From Salmonirosea aquatica (GTDB lineage Bacteria > Bacteroidota > Bacteroidia > Cytophagales > Spirosomataceae), in the NCBI RefSeq assembly GCF_009296315.1, contig NZ_WHLY01000002.1, positions 4,624,501-4,688,500 of the forward strand: a DNA stretch of 64,000 bases. Direction: 5' to 3'. A program made the translations under genes and the position numbers. The first letter of the stretch is position 1. Every line of letters begins with the position of its first letter. This document shows, piece after piece, positions 43,111 to 53,368 of this stretch. Under the pieces are notes generated by a model. That model did not search any database and was not told where the DNA came from. It saw nothing but the letters and a program-made list of their open reading frames with translations.

Positions 43111-43701
43111 ATGATTGCGTACCTGGAAGGAAAACTCGCCTACAAGGACCCGGCTTATGCCATTATTGACGTGCAGGGGGTGGGCTACGAAGTACGCATA
43201 TCCCTACAGACCTACTCGGCCCTGCCGGAGCTGGGCGATAAGAGTAAAGTGTTTACGTTTCTAAACATCCGCGACGACGCTCACATCCTGTTCGGGTTTG
43301 CGGAGCCCGACGAAAAGAAACTCTTTCTGGATCTGGTGGGCGTGTCGGGGGTGGGTCCGGCCACGGCCCTGGTCATGTTGTCGTCTCTGTCGTCGTCCGA
43401 GATTCGCCACGCCATTATGAACGAAGATTTACGGGTGGTACAATCCATTAAGGGCATTGGCTCCAAAACCGCCCAGCGCGTTATTCTGGAACTCAAGGAC
43501 AAAATGCGCAAAGACTCACTCACGTCACCCGCTCCCTTTCTGGCGGGGATATCAGGTGGTCAGGTACGGAGCGAGGCACTGGCCGCTCTGGTCACGCTGG
43601 GTATTCCCAAACCCTCGGCCGAAAAAAGCCTGGATACCATTCTGAAGCGTGAAGGCGATCAGCTTACCGTAGAAGAATTAATCAAATTGGCGCTTCGTTA
43701 G
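43111..43701 (+). CDS. ruvA: Holliday junction DNA helicase subunit RuvA
   Basis: The 196-residue RuvA has its three domains: an OB fold (MIAYLEGKLAYKD, VGYEVRIS), two helix-hairpin-helix motifs (LVGVSGVGPATALVML, IKGIGSKTAQRVILELKDK) and a C-terminal domain III that contacts RuvB. It binds four-way junctions and, with RuvB, drives branch migration in the RuvABC resolvasome. Adjacent ruvA-sprA order is seen in other Bacteroidota. Confidence 0.95.
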   Translation: MIAYLEGKLAYKDPAYAIIDVQGVGYEVRISLQTYSALPELGDKSKVFTFLNIRDDAHILFGFAEPDEKKLFLDLVGVSGVGPATALVMLSSLSSSEIRHAIMNEDLRVVQSIKGIGSKTAQRVILELKDKMRKDSLTSPAPFLAGISGGQVRSEALAALVTLGIPKPSAEKSLDTILKREGDQLTVEELIKLALR

Positions 43702-43817
43702 GAATCGATTTAATTTTGCCTTACCCGTAGAATATTGGTAAGGTCTTGGCCGTTTTGTGGATAGTACGATTGCCCAAGTCCACGAACCATACCCTCTTTA
43801 ACCAAGTGCAATAGGCT

Positions 43818-46800
43818 TTGTCAGGAACCATTTACCAACTACTCGTTCGGACTGTTACCATCACTGCCGGGGCCTACCTGCTGGCCAGTGCATCGGTTGA
43901 TCTTAAGCTTCCCGTTTCGGCGGGAAGAGATCCGTTTGTGGCCTATCAGCTGGATACGACGGTTGCCGATACAACGGGTGATAATCTGAAAAAGTCGGGT
44001 AAAAAGCCCATCGTGCGCTGGCAGGACTACTACCGGAACCGCTTTTCCGAGCCCCGGCCCCGCTCTTCCTTTTACTTAAAAGATCCGGCCAATATTTCCA
44101 CCACCATGCGCCTGGACAGTACGGGCCGGGTGATTGTGGCCGAGGATGTCCTTACACCCAAGGGTACCCTTGATTTCCGTCCTACAGAGAGTATGGATCT
44201 GGCTACTTACAACGAAATGCAGCGCAAGCGGGCCCTGGAAACCCTCATGCGTGAATATTCGGCGCGTTTGGATGGCAAGAGTGCCATGGGGGGGCGCGGG
44301 TTGTTGCCCAAGCTGGATTTGCCCCCCGCTCTGGACAAACTGTTGGGACAGAATTTTATGGATTTCAAGCCCAATGGCTTTGTGGCGCTCGATTTTGGGG
44401 TTTTGCACCAGTTTATTGATAATCCGGCGGTACCAGTACGGCAGCGGCGCAACACCAACTTTATCTTCAACGAGCAAATCAACATCAATTTCAACGCCAA
44501 AATAGGCGATAAGCTGGGCTTCCTGACTAACTTCGACACGAAGGCTAGTTTCAACTTTGAGAATGCCCTCAAGCTGAACTACAAAGCACCCGAAGAAAGC
44601 CTGGTGCGCAAAATCGAAGCTGGAAACATCAGTTGGCCCCTGAACAGCCAGCTGATTCCGGGTGTCCAGAATTTGTTCGGAGCCAAGGCCGAATTTCAGT
44701 TCGGCCGTCTTAATGCTACTTTCGTAGGTTCACAGCAACGCTCCCGCAAGGAGCGGATTGTGCTTCGGGGTGGTGCCCAAACGAAAGATTTCGAGATCCG
44801 GGTTGATAACTACGACGAAAACCGCCATTTTTTTCTATCACAGTATTTCAGAAACATCTACGAGAGTTCGCTCAAAACCTTGCCCGTCATTACATCGGGA
44901 GTGACGATCACGCGTTTGGAGGTATACGTGACCAACCGTACCACTACCACTGAGTCGTTGCGCAATCTGGCTGCTTTTGCCGACCTCGGCGAGCCAAATC
45001 CCTACAAGGCTGCCAACCCTGTCCTGCAGCCGATCAACGCTCGTCTTCCGGCTGACAATGAAACCAACGGACTTTATAAAACATTGCGCGAAAACGAAGC
45101 TTTCCGGCAAATCGATCGTACTACGTTCGAATTGACCAGTAATCTGGGTTTGGAAAAAAGCGTGGACTTTGAGGTACTACGCGGTGCCAAGCGATTGATG
45201 AATGAGCGCGAGTACAAATTCAATCCCCAGCTAGGGTACCTGTCGCTGACGGTACCCCTGCGCAACGATGAAGTGCTGGCCGTGGCTTATGAGTACACCT
45301 TGAACGGCCGGTCTTATAAGGTCGGTGAACTGACGGAAGATTACCAGAATCGCCGTGATGATGAGGTGATTGCGTTGAAATTGCTGAAATCCTCCACGAT
45401 CCGGAACAATACGCAGTTACCGATGTGGAACCTGATGATGAAGAACGTATATTCTCTGGGAACCAATCAGATCGACCGGGAAGGATTTCAGCTTCGGATC
45501 ATTTATAAGGATGACCTGACAGGAATCGATAATCCTAACCTGCAGGAAGGCCGGAATTTGCAGAACAAGCCCTTGCTGCGCGTGGTGGGGCTGGATCGCC
45601 TGAATCCGGTGAACGACCTGCAGCCGGATGGTAATTTTGACTTTGTCGAAGGCGTCACGATCGATTCCCGCACGGGCCGCATTTTCTTTCCCGTGCTGGA
45701 GCCCTTCGGATCGAATCTGGCGAAGTACTTCGATCCTGATGAGGATATTTTGCGCAACAAGTATGTCTTCAATGAACTGTACCGTACCACCCAAATCGAC
45801 GCGCAGCAGATCAACGAGCGCAACAAGTATTATTTGAAAGGAGCCTATCAGTCGGCGGGCGGTACGGACGTGCAGCTACCCTATGGCGTGTCGGAGGAGT
45901 CGGTGACGGTCACCTCCGGAGGCGTGTCGCTGTCGCCCGGTACCGATTTCATTGTGGAAGCGCAGATTGGCCGGGTACGGCTGGTGAATCCGAGTGTGTT
46001 AAACTCGGGCCGCGAAATTGTCATTGAGTTCGAGCGTCCCGATATGTTCAGTAACCAGATCCGGTCACTCTTCGGAACGCGGCTGGATTATATTGTGAAC
46101 AACGACATCAGCATCGGCATGACCGCCATGCGCCACCGCGAAACCCCCGCTGGGTTCCTGACCCGCGTGGCGATTGGCAATGAGCCCACCAACAATACCA
46201 TTCTGGGATTTGATGCCAATATCCGGAAGGATGCCCCCTTCCTGACCAAGTTTCTGGATAAGCTACCCTTGCTCCAAACCAAGGAACCTTCCAGCATTCA
46301 GTTCAAAGGCGAGGTGGCTAAGCTGTTTCCGGGAGTAGCCCCGCGCGTAAACAACCGTTCGCTGGTGGACGACTTCGAGGCGGCCCGCACGATTTATGAC
46401 CTGACCCGTCAACCCACCCGCTGGCGTCTGGGTAGCACGCCGCAGCAGTACCCCCAGGGTACCCCCGACAATCCGCTCGAATTTGGTTACCGGCGAGCCA
46501 AGATTTCGGCCTATACGGTGGACAATATTTTTGCTTTTACGGGTTTTGGTGCGGGCTTGCGGCCGCCCACTATTACGGATGAGGACCTGAACAACTACTA
46601 CGAGCGCCTGTTCAATCCGCGCGATTTGTTTCCCGGCCGTTCGGTACCACCGCTCAACCTTCCCCAGAATATTCTGGACATCGCCTATTTCCCCCAGGAG
46701 CGCGGGATGTACAACTACAACCCTGACCTGGACAATAACGGGCTGCTGAAAGATCCGCGCCGGAATTTTGGGGCCATCAGCCGGGCCGTTACTTCGGACA

Positions 46801-49800
46801 TTGATTTTGACAATGCCAACATTGAGAACATTGAGTTCTGGCTCATGGACCCTTTCATTGACGGACCCAACGGGAGGGTACTTGATGGGAGGTTGAACGA
46901 AAACAATACTACGGGTGGCAAACTGGTGTTCAACCTGGGGGATATCTCAGAGGATGTGATTAAGGATGGCCGTTTTAATTTTGAAAATGGCCTACCCGTC
47001 AACGATCCGCAGCCCGGAATTAATGTGGATAGCACCGCTTGGGGCCGCGTGACCAAGCAGCAGTACCTGATCAATGCTTTTAGCAACGAGCCGGGTGCCC
47101 GCGAAAAGCAGGACATTGGCCTGGACGGGCTGAACAATATCGATGAGCGGCGCTATTTCAAGGAACGCTTCCTGGATCGCCTGCCCGCCGCACTTTCGCC
47201 CGAAGCCCGGGACCGGATTCTGGCTGATCCTTCTGGCGACGACTTTCAGTACTACCTGGGCGCAGAATTGGATGCGGAGAATAAGAAAATTGTGGAACGC
47301 TATAAGGAGTACCTGGGCATGGAAGGCAACTCGCCCGAAAGTACCAACAACAGCAGTACCGCCGTTACCCCAGCCGCTACGAATATTCCCGACTCGGAAG
47401 ATTTGAACGTGGACAATACCATAAACGACAACGAAGCTTACTACGAATACGAGATTGACCTACAACCCAATCGGCTCGCAATCGGGCAGGGTTACATTGT
47501 GGACAAGACCGTGGCCAACGGTGCCAATTGGTACCTTTTCCGGATGCCGGTCAAGGAATTTAACCGGAAAGTAGGGCAGATCAACGGCTTCAAATCCATC
47601 CGTTTTATCAGGATGTACCTAACGGATTTCCAGCAACCTGTGGTACTGCGCTTTGCTCAGCTCCAGATGGTTGGGCAGCAGTATCGCAAGTACCTGTCGG
47701 ATCTGGATGCGCCGGGCCTGCAGGAGGTGCCCGAGCCCTACGACGCCAAGTTTACGGTGGGTACGGTGAGTATTGAGGAAAACAGTCAGGCCAACAATTC
47801 TACCAACAAATACGTATACGCCGTGCCGCCGGGCTGGAAACGCGATCAGGATTTTACCCAACCCGCCGGTAATTTCCAGTTGAACGAGCAGTCTATGAGC
47901 CTGTGCGTGTCCGAACTGCGCGACGGGGATTCACGGGCGGTGTTCAAGAATGTCAACCTCGACCTGCAATTTCGGAAGCGGCTGCGGATGTACATCCACA
48001 TGCACAACGACGACAACGAAAGCACCAAAGTGGCGGGTTTCCTGCGGCTGGGGACGGATTTGACGCAGCATTACTACGAAATCGAAATCGCTGACCTGAA
48101 AGCTACCCCCGAGAACGTCAGCCTGCCCGAAGAAGTGTGGCCGATGGAAAACGAACTCAATATTTCGCTCGACGAATTGATCCAAGCCAAGGCTCAGCGC
48201 AACCGGGCCGAGAACAAAGCCATCAGTTTACCCTACGTGACCACGATTATCGATCAGGTTTCGGGCCGTCAGTACAAGATAACGGTAGTCGGAAATCCTG
48301 ACCTCAGCGCGGTACGCGTCTTGATGATCGGGGTACGTAATCCCAAATCGGCCGACGAGCAAACCAAAAGCTTCTGCATGTGGGTGGACGAAATGCACGT
48401 GGAAGGCTTTGACCAGACCGCCGGAGAAGCGGCCATCGGTCAGCTCAACGCCAAACTGGCCGACTTCGCCACTGTGACCGCCTCGGGGCGGATCGAAACA
48501 TTCGGTTTTGGGGGCGTACAGCAGCGTATCGGCGAGCGTTCCCGCGCTACAACCACAGAATTTGGCATCTCATCCAATATTCAGGTGGATAAATTGTTGC
48601 CCCAGGAGTGGGGGTTCAGTATTCCGCTGTACGTCAACTACGACAATCGCCGCATCAGTCCGCACTTCAATCCGCTCGATCCCGACACGCCTTTGAGTAC
48701 TTCGCTGGACAATCTGGAAAACGCCGAGGAGCGCGAAAGGTACCGCCGTTTGGTAGAAGACAACACCGTGCGGCGTGGGATCAACCTCTCCAATGTGCGG
48801 AAGGTAAAAACCAGGGAAGGCGCGAAAAGTCATTTTTACGACTTCGAGAACCTGGCGTTTACCTACGCATTCAGCGACCTGAAACGTACCAATATTCTGA
48901 CACAGGAATACGCCCAGCGGATGTACAAGGCCGGCATCGCCTACACCTTTACGGCCCAGCCGAAGGCGTTCGAGCCCTTCCGTAAGTGGCAGACGGACAG
49001 CCGGTACCTGAATTTTATCAAGGATTTCAACCTGACTCTGCTGCCCACCAGCGTGGCGTTACGCACGGATGTGGATCGCAGCTTTACCAAGACCCAACTC
49101 CGCAATTCCGACCTGACCACAACGGGCATGGAGCCTTTCTACGAGAAGTATTTCTGGTTCAACCGTTACTACGACCTTACCTGGAACCTGACGCGCAATG
49201 TGGTGCTGAGCTACAATACCGTGGCCAATGCCATCGTGGACGAACCGCGCGGGGACATCAATACGGAAGTCAAGTCGGATTCGCTGTGGGAGAATTTCAA
49301 GAAACTGGGTCGGATCAAGAACTTCGACCAGCGCATCCGGCTCACCTACCGCCTTCCGCTGGACAAGCTACCCCTCACCGACTGGATGACGGCCGATTAT
49401 AACCACACCATCGGCTATAATTTTCAGGCCAACGCCCTGGGCATCGTGGATTCGCTGGGGGTACCTTTTGGCAACATTATCCGCAATAGCCGCGAACGGG
49501 GCGTAACCGGACGGGTGGATTTTGTGGCCTTGTATAACAAAATCAGGTACCTGCGCTTCGCCAACTCACCCTCGCAGGAAAAGAAAAACTTTGCCCGCAG
49601 TCCGGGGGATATCGAGGATTTGCCGCCGCCGCCAAGCCGGATAATGAAAGACGTGGCTCGGGTGCTGATGACCGTGCGGGGGATCAATGTCAGCTACAAT
49701 ATTTTGGAAACGACCGCCCTACCGGGGTACCTGCCTACGCCCCGGTATTTTGGGTTGTCGGACATCAACACGCCCGGTCTACCCTTTGTACTGGGCAGTC

Positions 49801-50999
49801 AGAATCGGTACATTCACATCGCGGCTGCTAATAACGGGTGGGTTACGCCGAGTACGGTGCAGAATCAGCCTTTCCAGCAGACGGTACAGAAAAAATTTAC
49901 TTACAGTACAAGGCTGGAACCCTTTCAGGATTTCCGGATGCAGATTGATGGACGACTCACGCGGCAGGATGCCTACCAGGAATTCTACCGTCCCGACGAC
50001 ATTGGTGGGGGGTACGTGAGCCAAAGTCCGGTGCGGAACGGGCAATTTAGCATGTCGTTCCTGTCGTTTCGCACAGCGTTTGCCAAAGCACAGCGCGACA
50101 ATGAGTCGCCAGTGTTCGATCGGTTCCGGGCATACCGTGATGTAATCCGGCAGCGACTCAACCGCGAGAATGGGAGTGGTGGCGAGTACAATGAAAACTC
50201 GCAGGATGTACTGATTCCGGCCTTCTTCGCGGCGTACACGGGCAAAGATCCCGAAACGGTGCGCATTTCGCCCTTCCTAGGCTTCCCGATGCCCAACTGG
50301 CAAATTGAATATAATGGATTGAGTAAATTGAAGCCTTTCAAAAAAATATTCAGTTCTTTTACACTTTCACACCACTATACTTCTGATTATAGTGTAGGTA
50401 ATTTTACATCGTCTTTGGATTACTCGGCTTTATTTGTGAATCTGGCGGTGTCTGGGTACCCCCTCTCGTCGCGAACCAATTATCTGGGTCAGTATGTACC
50501 CGTTTTCGTGATGAGTACTATAACGATGGCCGAGAAATTCTCGCCACTCATTGGGGTCAACTTTCGTACTCAAAGCCGTGTGACCGGTCGAATTGATTAC
50601 AACCGCGAACGAACTATCGCTTTAAACCTCTCGAATTCACAGGTAGCCGAATATTTCAATCAGGATTTAACCATCAACATTGGTTTTACCAAAAATAACG
50701 TTCCGATTCCGTTCAAGATTAATGGAGTCAAAAAGAAATTGAAGAATGATCTGACGGTGCAGATAGGACTTACGTTCCGCGATACGCGTGCGATACAGCG
50801 CAAATTCGACGGACAGAACATTCCTATTGCGGGGAATATCAACTTCCAGCTGCGGCCCACGGTCAACTACGTCGTGAGCAACCGCCTCAGCCTGCAATTC
50901 TATTTCGACCGTACCTTCAACGATCCGCTGGTGTCCAATTCGTTCTATCGCTCTACCACGGCGGGCGGCGTGCAGGTGAAATTCAACCTGGCAGAATAG
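43818..50999 (+). CDS. sprA: T9SS outer-membrane translocon SprA/Sov
   Basis: At 2393 residues this is one of the longest bacterial single-chain outer-membrane proteins. SprA forms the 36-strand barrel that conducts type IX secretion cargo across the outer membrane and is required for gliding in many species. Matches include the N-terminal RWQDYYRNRFSEPRPRS, GFVALDFGVLHQFIDNPA, NINFNAKIGDKLGFLTNFDT and a barrel-type C-terminus VQVKFNLAE. The chosen start is TTG (MSGTIYQLL) with a short hydrophobic signal-like stretch. No ATG yields a better signal peptide. It is directly downstream of ruvA and ends at a terminator. Confidence 0.93.
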   Translation: MSGTIYQLLVRTVTITAGAYLLASASVDLKLPVSAGRDPFVAYQLDTTVADTTGDNLKKSGKKPIVRWQDYYRNRFSEPRPRSSFYLKDPANISTTMRLDSTGRVIVAEDVLTPKGTLDFRPTESMDLATYNEMQRKRALETLMREYSARLDGKSAMGGRGLLPKLDLPPALDKLLGQNFMDFKPNGFVALDFGVLHQFIDNPAVPVRQRRNTNFIFNEQININFNAKIGDKLGFLTNFDTKASFNFENALKLNYKAPEESLVRKIEAGNISWPLNSQLIPGVQNLFGAKAEFQFGRLNATFVGSQQRSRKERIVLRGGAQTKDFEIRVDNYDENRHFFLSQYFRNIYESSLKTLPVITSGVTITRLEVYVTNRTTTTESLRNLAAFADLGEPNPYKAANPVLQPINARLPADNETNGLYKTLRENEAFRQIDRTTFELTSNLGLEKSVDFEVLRGAKRLMNEREYKFNPQLGYLSLTVPLRNDEVLAVAYEYTLNGRSYKVGELTEDYQNRRDDEVIALKLLKSSTIRNNTQLPMWNLMMKNVYSLGTNQIDREGFQLRIIYKDDLTGIDNPNLQEGRNLQNKPLLRVVGLDRLNPVNDLQPDGNFDFVEGVTIDSRTGRIFFPVLEPFGSNLAKYFDPDEDILRNKYVFNELYRTTQIDAQQINERNKYYLKGAYQSAGGTDVQLPYGVSEESVTVTSGGVSLSPGTDFIVEAQIGRVRLVNPSVLNSGREIVIEFERPDMFSNQIRSLFGTRLDYIVNNDISIGMTAMRHRETPAGFLTRVAIGNEPTNNTILGFDANIRKDAPFLTKFLDKLPLLQTKEPSSIQFKGEVAKLFPGVAPRVNNRSLVDDFEAARTIYDLTRQPTRWRLGSTPQQYPQGTPDNPLEFGYRRAKISAYTVDNIFAFTGFGAGLRPPTITDEDLNNYYERLFNPRDLFPGRSVPPLNLPQNILDIAYFPQERGMYNYNPDLDNNGLLKDPRRNFGAISRAVTSDIDFDNANIENIEFWLMDPFIDGPNGRVLDGRLNENNTTGGKLVFNLGDISEDVIKDGRFNFENGLPVNDPQPGINVDSTAWGRVTKQQYLINAFSNEPGAREKQDIGLDGLNNIDERRYFKERFLDRLPAALSPEARDRILADPSGDDFQYYLGAELDAENKKIVERYKEYLGMEGNSPESTNNSSTAVTPAATNIPDSEDLNVDNTINDNEAYYEYEIDLQPNRLAIGQGYIVDKTVANGANWYLFRMPVKEFNRKVGQINGFKSIRFIRMYLTDFQQPVVLRFAQLQMVGQQYRKYLSDLDAPGLQEVPEPYDAKFTVGTVSIEENSQANNSTNKYVYAVPPGWKRDQDFTQPAGNFQLNEQSMSLCVSELRDGDSRAVFKNVNLDLQFRKRLRMYIHMHNDDNESTKVAGFLRLGTDLTQHYYEIEIADLKATPENVSLPEEVWPMENELNISLDELIQAKAQRNRAENKAISLPYVTTIIDQVSGRQYKITVVGNPDLSAVRVLMIGVRNPKSADEQTKSFCMWVDEMHVEGFDQTAGEAAIGQLNAKLADFATVTASGRIETFGFGGVQQRIGERSRATTTEFGISSNIQVDKLLPQEWGFSIPLYVNYDNRRISPHFNPLDPDTPLSTSLDNLENAEERERYRRLVEDNTVRRGINLSNVRKVKTREGAKSHFYDFENLAFTYAFSDLKRTNILTQEYAQRMYKAGIAYTFTAQPKAFEPFRKWQTDSRYLNFIKDFNLTLLPTSVALRTDVDRSFTKTQLRNSDLTTTGMEPFYEKYFWFNRYYDLTWNLTRNVVLSYNTVANAIVDEPRGDINTEVKSDSLWENFKKLGRIKNFDQRIRLTYRLPLDKLPLTDWMTADYNHTIGYNFQANALGIVDSLGVPFGNIIRNSRERGVTGRVDFVALYNKIRYLRFANSPSQEKKNFARSPGDIEDLPPPPSRIMKDVARVLMTVRGINVSYNILETTALPGYLPTPRYFGLSDINTPGLPFVLGSQNRYIHIAAANNGWVTPSTVQNQPFQQTVQKKFTYSTRLEPFQDFRMQIDGRLTRQDAYQEFYRPDDIGGGYVSQSPVRNGQFSMSFLSFRTAFAKAQRDNESPVFDRFRAYRDVIRQRLNRENGSGGEYNENSQDVLIPAFFAAYTGKDPETVRISPFLGFPMPNWQIEYNGLSKLKPFKKIFSSFTLSHHYTSDYSVGNFTSSLDYSALFVNLAVSGYPLSSRTNYLGQYVPVFVMSTITMAEKFSPLIGVNFRTQSRVTGRIDYNRERTIALNLSNSQVAEYFNQDLTINIGFTKNNVPIPFKINGVKKKLKNDLTVQIGLTFRDTRAIQRKFDGQNIPIAGNINFQLRPTVNYVVSNRLSLQFYFDRTFNDPLVSNSFYRSTTAGGVQVKFNLAE

Positions 51000-51009
51000 G
51001 CCCGAAAAA

Positions 51010-51044
51010 AGCCCCACTAAGTTTCTAAAAAACCTAATGGGGCT
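51010..51044. terminator. imperfect hairpin between sprA and MBL gene
   Basis: Left arm AGCCCCACTAAGTTT (51010-51024) pairs with AAACCTAATGGGGCT (51030-51044) with two non-Watson-Crick pairs. It lies between convergent sprA (plus) and the MBL hydrolase gene (minus). T-tracts are weak. Confidence 0.6.
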
Positions 51045-51066
51045 AACCCTATAAAAACTCCCAAAC

Positions 51067-51963
51067 CTACCCCGCCACCAACTCATCGTATGCGGGTGCC
51101 AGGCTCCGCTCAATGCCCGCACCCTGCATGTAGGTGGTACCTGGAATGCTCGTGGTTTTCATGATTTCTTCCTTTGATTTTCCCGCCTTTATTTCTTTGC
51201 CTACGTAGGCCAGCAGTTTTTCAAGGTAGTCTTTGAATAGCTTGATTTCTTCCTGACCACCCGTGATTTTTTCGGGATCGAAGGCGTGACCAAACACAAA
51301 CAGCGTATTCTTGTCGAAAGTCTTCTGCGTTTTGTCCAGTACCTTGACCCAGCTCTTCACGCTCGCGCCGGCCGATGCATCGATGAACGGGTAGCGCCCG
51401 TTGAACAGCAGGTCGCCCATGTGAGCGATGTTGGCATTCTCGAAGTGCACGATACTGTCGCCGTTGGTATGGCCCGCGCCAAAGTAATGCATCTTGATGC
51501 TTTCGGTACCTATCTTCTGTTTCCAGCTATCCGTAAAGGTGACGTCCGGGAAAAGATTCTTTTCCACGCTGTTCTGTTTTTCGGCTACATTGCGCTGGTT
51601 CGTGGCCGAGTTGGCATGGGCCACCACGTGTCCCGCCAGGCCTTTGAACGCAATGTTACCACCCGAATGGTCGCCGTGGTGGTGGGTGTTGATAAGGTAG
51701 GGGATAGGCTGGTCACTCGTTTTTTTCAAAGCTCCGATCAGGTGCTCCGACTGCTCAGGAAACTGGGAATCCACTACGACGATCCCTTCCTTCGTGATCA
51801 GGTACGCGATGGTACCCCCTTTTTCGGTAAAGACGCCCACGCCGCCGCGCAGGTCTTTCATTTGGTAGGGATCTTCGGCTAGTAATTGCGCCAGGAGGTT
51901 TTTGGCGGTCAACAGGGAAACACCCGTGAGGGCGGAGGCTTGGAGAAAGTGACGTCGCTGCAT
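51067..51963 (-). CDS. Tat-exported metallo-beta-lactamase fold hydrolase
   Basis: From ATG 51963 the protein has 298 residues. It opens MQRRHFLQASALTGVSLL, with a twin-arginine motif and hydrophobic core (an ORF start 33 bases earlier adds MQQPQPHFINL). The MBL zinc signature is complete: H94-x-H96-x-D98-H99 in THHHGDHSGGN, then GAGHTNGDSIVHF and FVFGHAFDPE supply the other metal ligands. The family includes hydrolases of many substrates as well as true B1-type lactamases, so no resistance claim is made. Convergent with sprA. Confidence 0.85.
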   Translation of the reverse strand: MQRRHFLQASALTGVSLLTAKNLLAQLLAEDPYQMKDLRGGVGVFTEKGGTIAYLITKEGIVVVDSQFPEQSEHLIGALKKTSDQPIPYLINTHHHGDHSGGNIAFKGLAGHVVAHANSATNQRNVAEKQNSVEKNLFPDVTFTDSWKQKIGTESIKMHYFGAGHTNGDSIVHFENANIAHMGDLLFNGRYPFIDASAGASVKSWVKVLDKTQKTFDKNTLFVFGHAFDPEKITGGQEEIKLFKDYLEKLLAYVGKEIKAGKSKEEIMKTTSIPGTTYMQGAGIERSLAPAYDELVAG

Positions 51964-52078
51964 GAGATTGATGAAATGGGGTTGGGGTTGTTGCAATATA
52001 CTGAATTGGGGATAAAATGTTTTGGAGATTGAATGAGAATCCTATAAAACTCCTACCTTCTTCATTTGACAACAGAAA

Positions 52079-52120
52079 CCTCAAAAGCGGGCCTTCTATG
52101 CGGAAGGCCCGCTTTTGAGG
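52079..52120 (-). terminator. 18-bp perfect hairpin after secreted-repeat lipoprotein
   Basis: Arms CCTCAAAAGCGGGCCTTC (52079-52096) and GAAGGCCCGCTTTTGAGG (52103-52120) are perfectly complementary with a six-base loop. It sits just downstream of the minus-strand gene ending at 52142, with only a weak T-rich sequence following on that strand. Confidence 0.75.
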
Positions 52121-52141
52121 CACTCTACCCTGACTTGTGCC

Positions 52142-52987
52142 TTATTCGGGGGCATTCGGTGAGTCCAGATTGACAATGGGCCAAATACCGGGTTTGGGCA
52201 CGCTCACACCTTTAGTGGCACCTCGCACACCATTATCGGAACCGAAATAGTACAAAGGCCATCCTTTGTAGGTGAGTTGTTTTTTACCGAATACATCGAT
52301 GACGCTGAAAAGGGATTTGTCGATGGTCGACGGTAGGTCTTTCAGTTCAGCGGTGTAGATCGGCCAGGTAGCGTCATTACTGAAATCTGCTTTGGTATAT
52401 TTATTCGTATTCTTTTTGTCGTTGGCAAAACCATACAGGGTCCGGCCTGTCTCATCCACAAAAAACTGCGTGACTCCCGTGCCTTCTTTGTAATCGCCCG
52501 TGTAGGATTTGCCATCGTTGCCTACTAGCTGGGCACTGGCCAGCATGATGGAGTAGGTGGGCTTGGCCACGAACCACACCGTCCCCACGTTTTCGCCTTT
52601 CACCTCTCCGGCGGCGGCATCGTTTTTATAATAGTACAGCGGCCAGCCTTTGAAGGTGGTTTGGGTAGTACCGTCGGCCCGGGTGATAGACCCGAAATCA
52701 GCACTGTTCAGACTTGGGTCCAGCCTTGAAATGGTCTTTGAAAAAACGGGCCAGGTGTCCAGGCAACCGCCCGAACAGGCGGAGGTACCTGCCACATCCT
52801 TAGCGAAGAAATACAAAGTCTTTCCGCTGGCATCGGTAAGTACCTTGCCCAAGGTGGTTTCTTTGATACCCACGTCATTGGTCGGAGCGGGTGGTGTGAC
52901 ACCGGTGTTGTCGGTGCAGGAAATACAGATCGTCAAGAGCAGGAAGGCCGCAATTCCCCGGGGGCGATTTACGCAGAAATCTTTCAT
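52142..52987 (-). CDS. secreted lipoprotein with two PF03640-type repeats
   Basis: From ATG 52987 the protein has 281 residues: a lipoprotein signal (ICISC), then two copies of the small Lipoprotein_15 repeat (first: TLYFFAKDVAGTSACSGGCLDTWP; second: TLYGFANDKKNTNKYTKADF), each ending in a FKGWPLYYYKND / YKGWPLYYFGSD block. The family is secreted or envelope-associated and of unknown function, often near redox or electron-transfer genes. The CxGxC pair in the first repeat is missing in the second. Confidence 0.85.
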   Translation of the reverse strand: MKDFCVNRPRGIAAFLLLTICISCTDNTGVTPPAPTNDVGIKETTLGKVLTDASGKTLYFFAKDVAGTSACSGGCLDTWPVFSKTISRLDPSLNSADFGSITRADGTTQTTFKGWPLYYYKNDAAAGEVKGENVGTVWFVAKPTYSIMLASAQLVGNDGKSYTGDYKEGTGVTQFFVDETGRTLYGFANDKKNTNKYTKADFSNDATWPIYTAELKDLPSTIDKSLFSVIDVFGKKQLTYKGWPLYYFGSDNGVRGATKGVSVPKPGIWPIVNLDSPNAPE

Positions 52988-53368
52988 AACAATGTAGAGG
53001 TTACGTTGAACATAGGTTGAATTTTCATTCAGTACGGACAATCTACGGGCAAGGTTGCGTGAGGGGGTACACCCACAGGGTACCCTCAGTGCGGAGAATT
53101 ACCGAACGTTGACGCGCCAAAGTGGATGGGCCAGGAGACACAAAATACCGGGAAGGCAATCTTGACAACTACATCCGGAAGGAAGTAGTTGGCGGTGGGA
53201 GGGTACCCTTGGTAATTGGAAAAATGCGCGATGCCGATGCTTCCGACTAACTCGGTAGGATTGGCCGTTTACTCATTCGACTGGTTTTTATTTTGATATT
53301 GAGGTCAATAGCCTTATTTTGTCACATACTCATTTGTAAACCAGCTTTGTACAGAACAACCTTTACAC
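52988..53368. other. divergent intergenic region
   Basis: No coding signal is evident. The region holds two GGTACC palindromes (near 53079 and 53202) and must contain promoters for the lipoprotein (minus) and the small membrane protein (plus). No complete TTTG/TAnnTTTG pair was found. The 53270-53368 part is AT-rich with several TTTTG strings. Confidence 0.4.

Noticed and set aside
51067-51963. Antibiotic-resistance metallo-beta-lactamase
   Set aside because: The MBL zinc site is present, but the fold serves many hydrolases and nothing specific to lactamases was identified.
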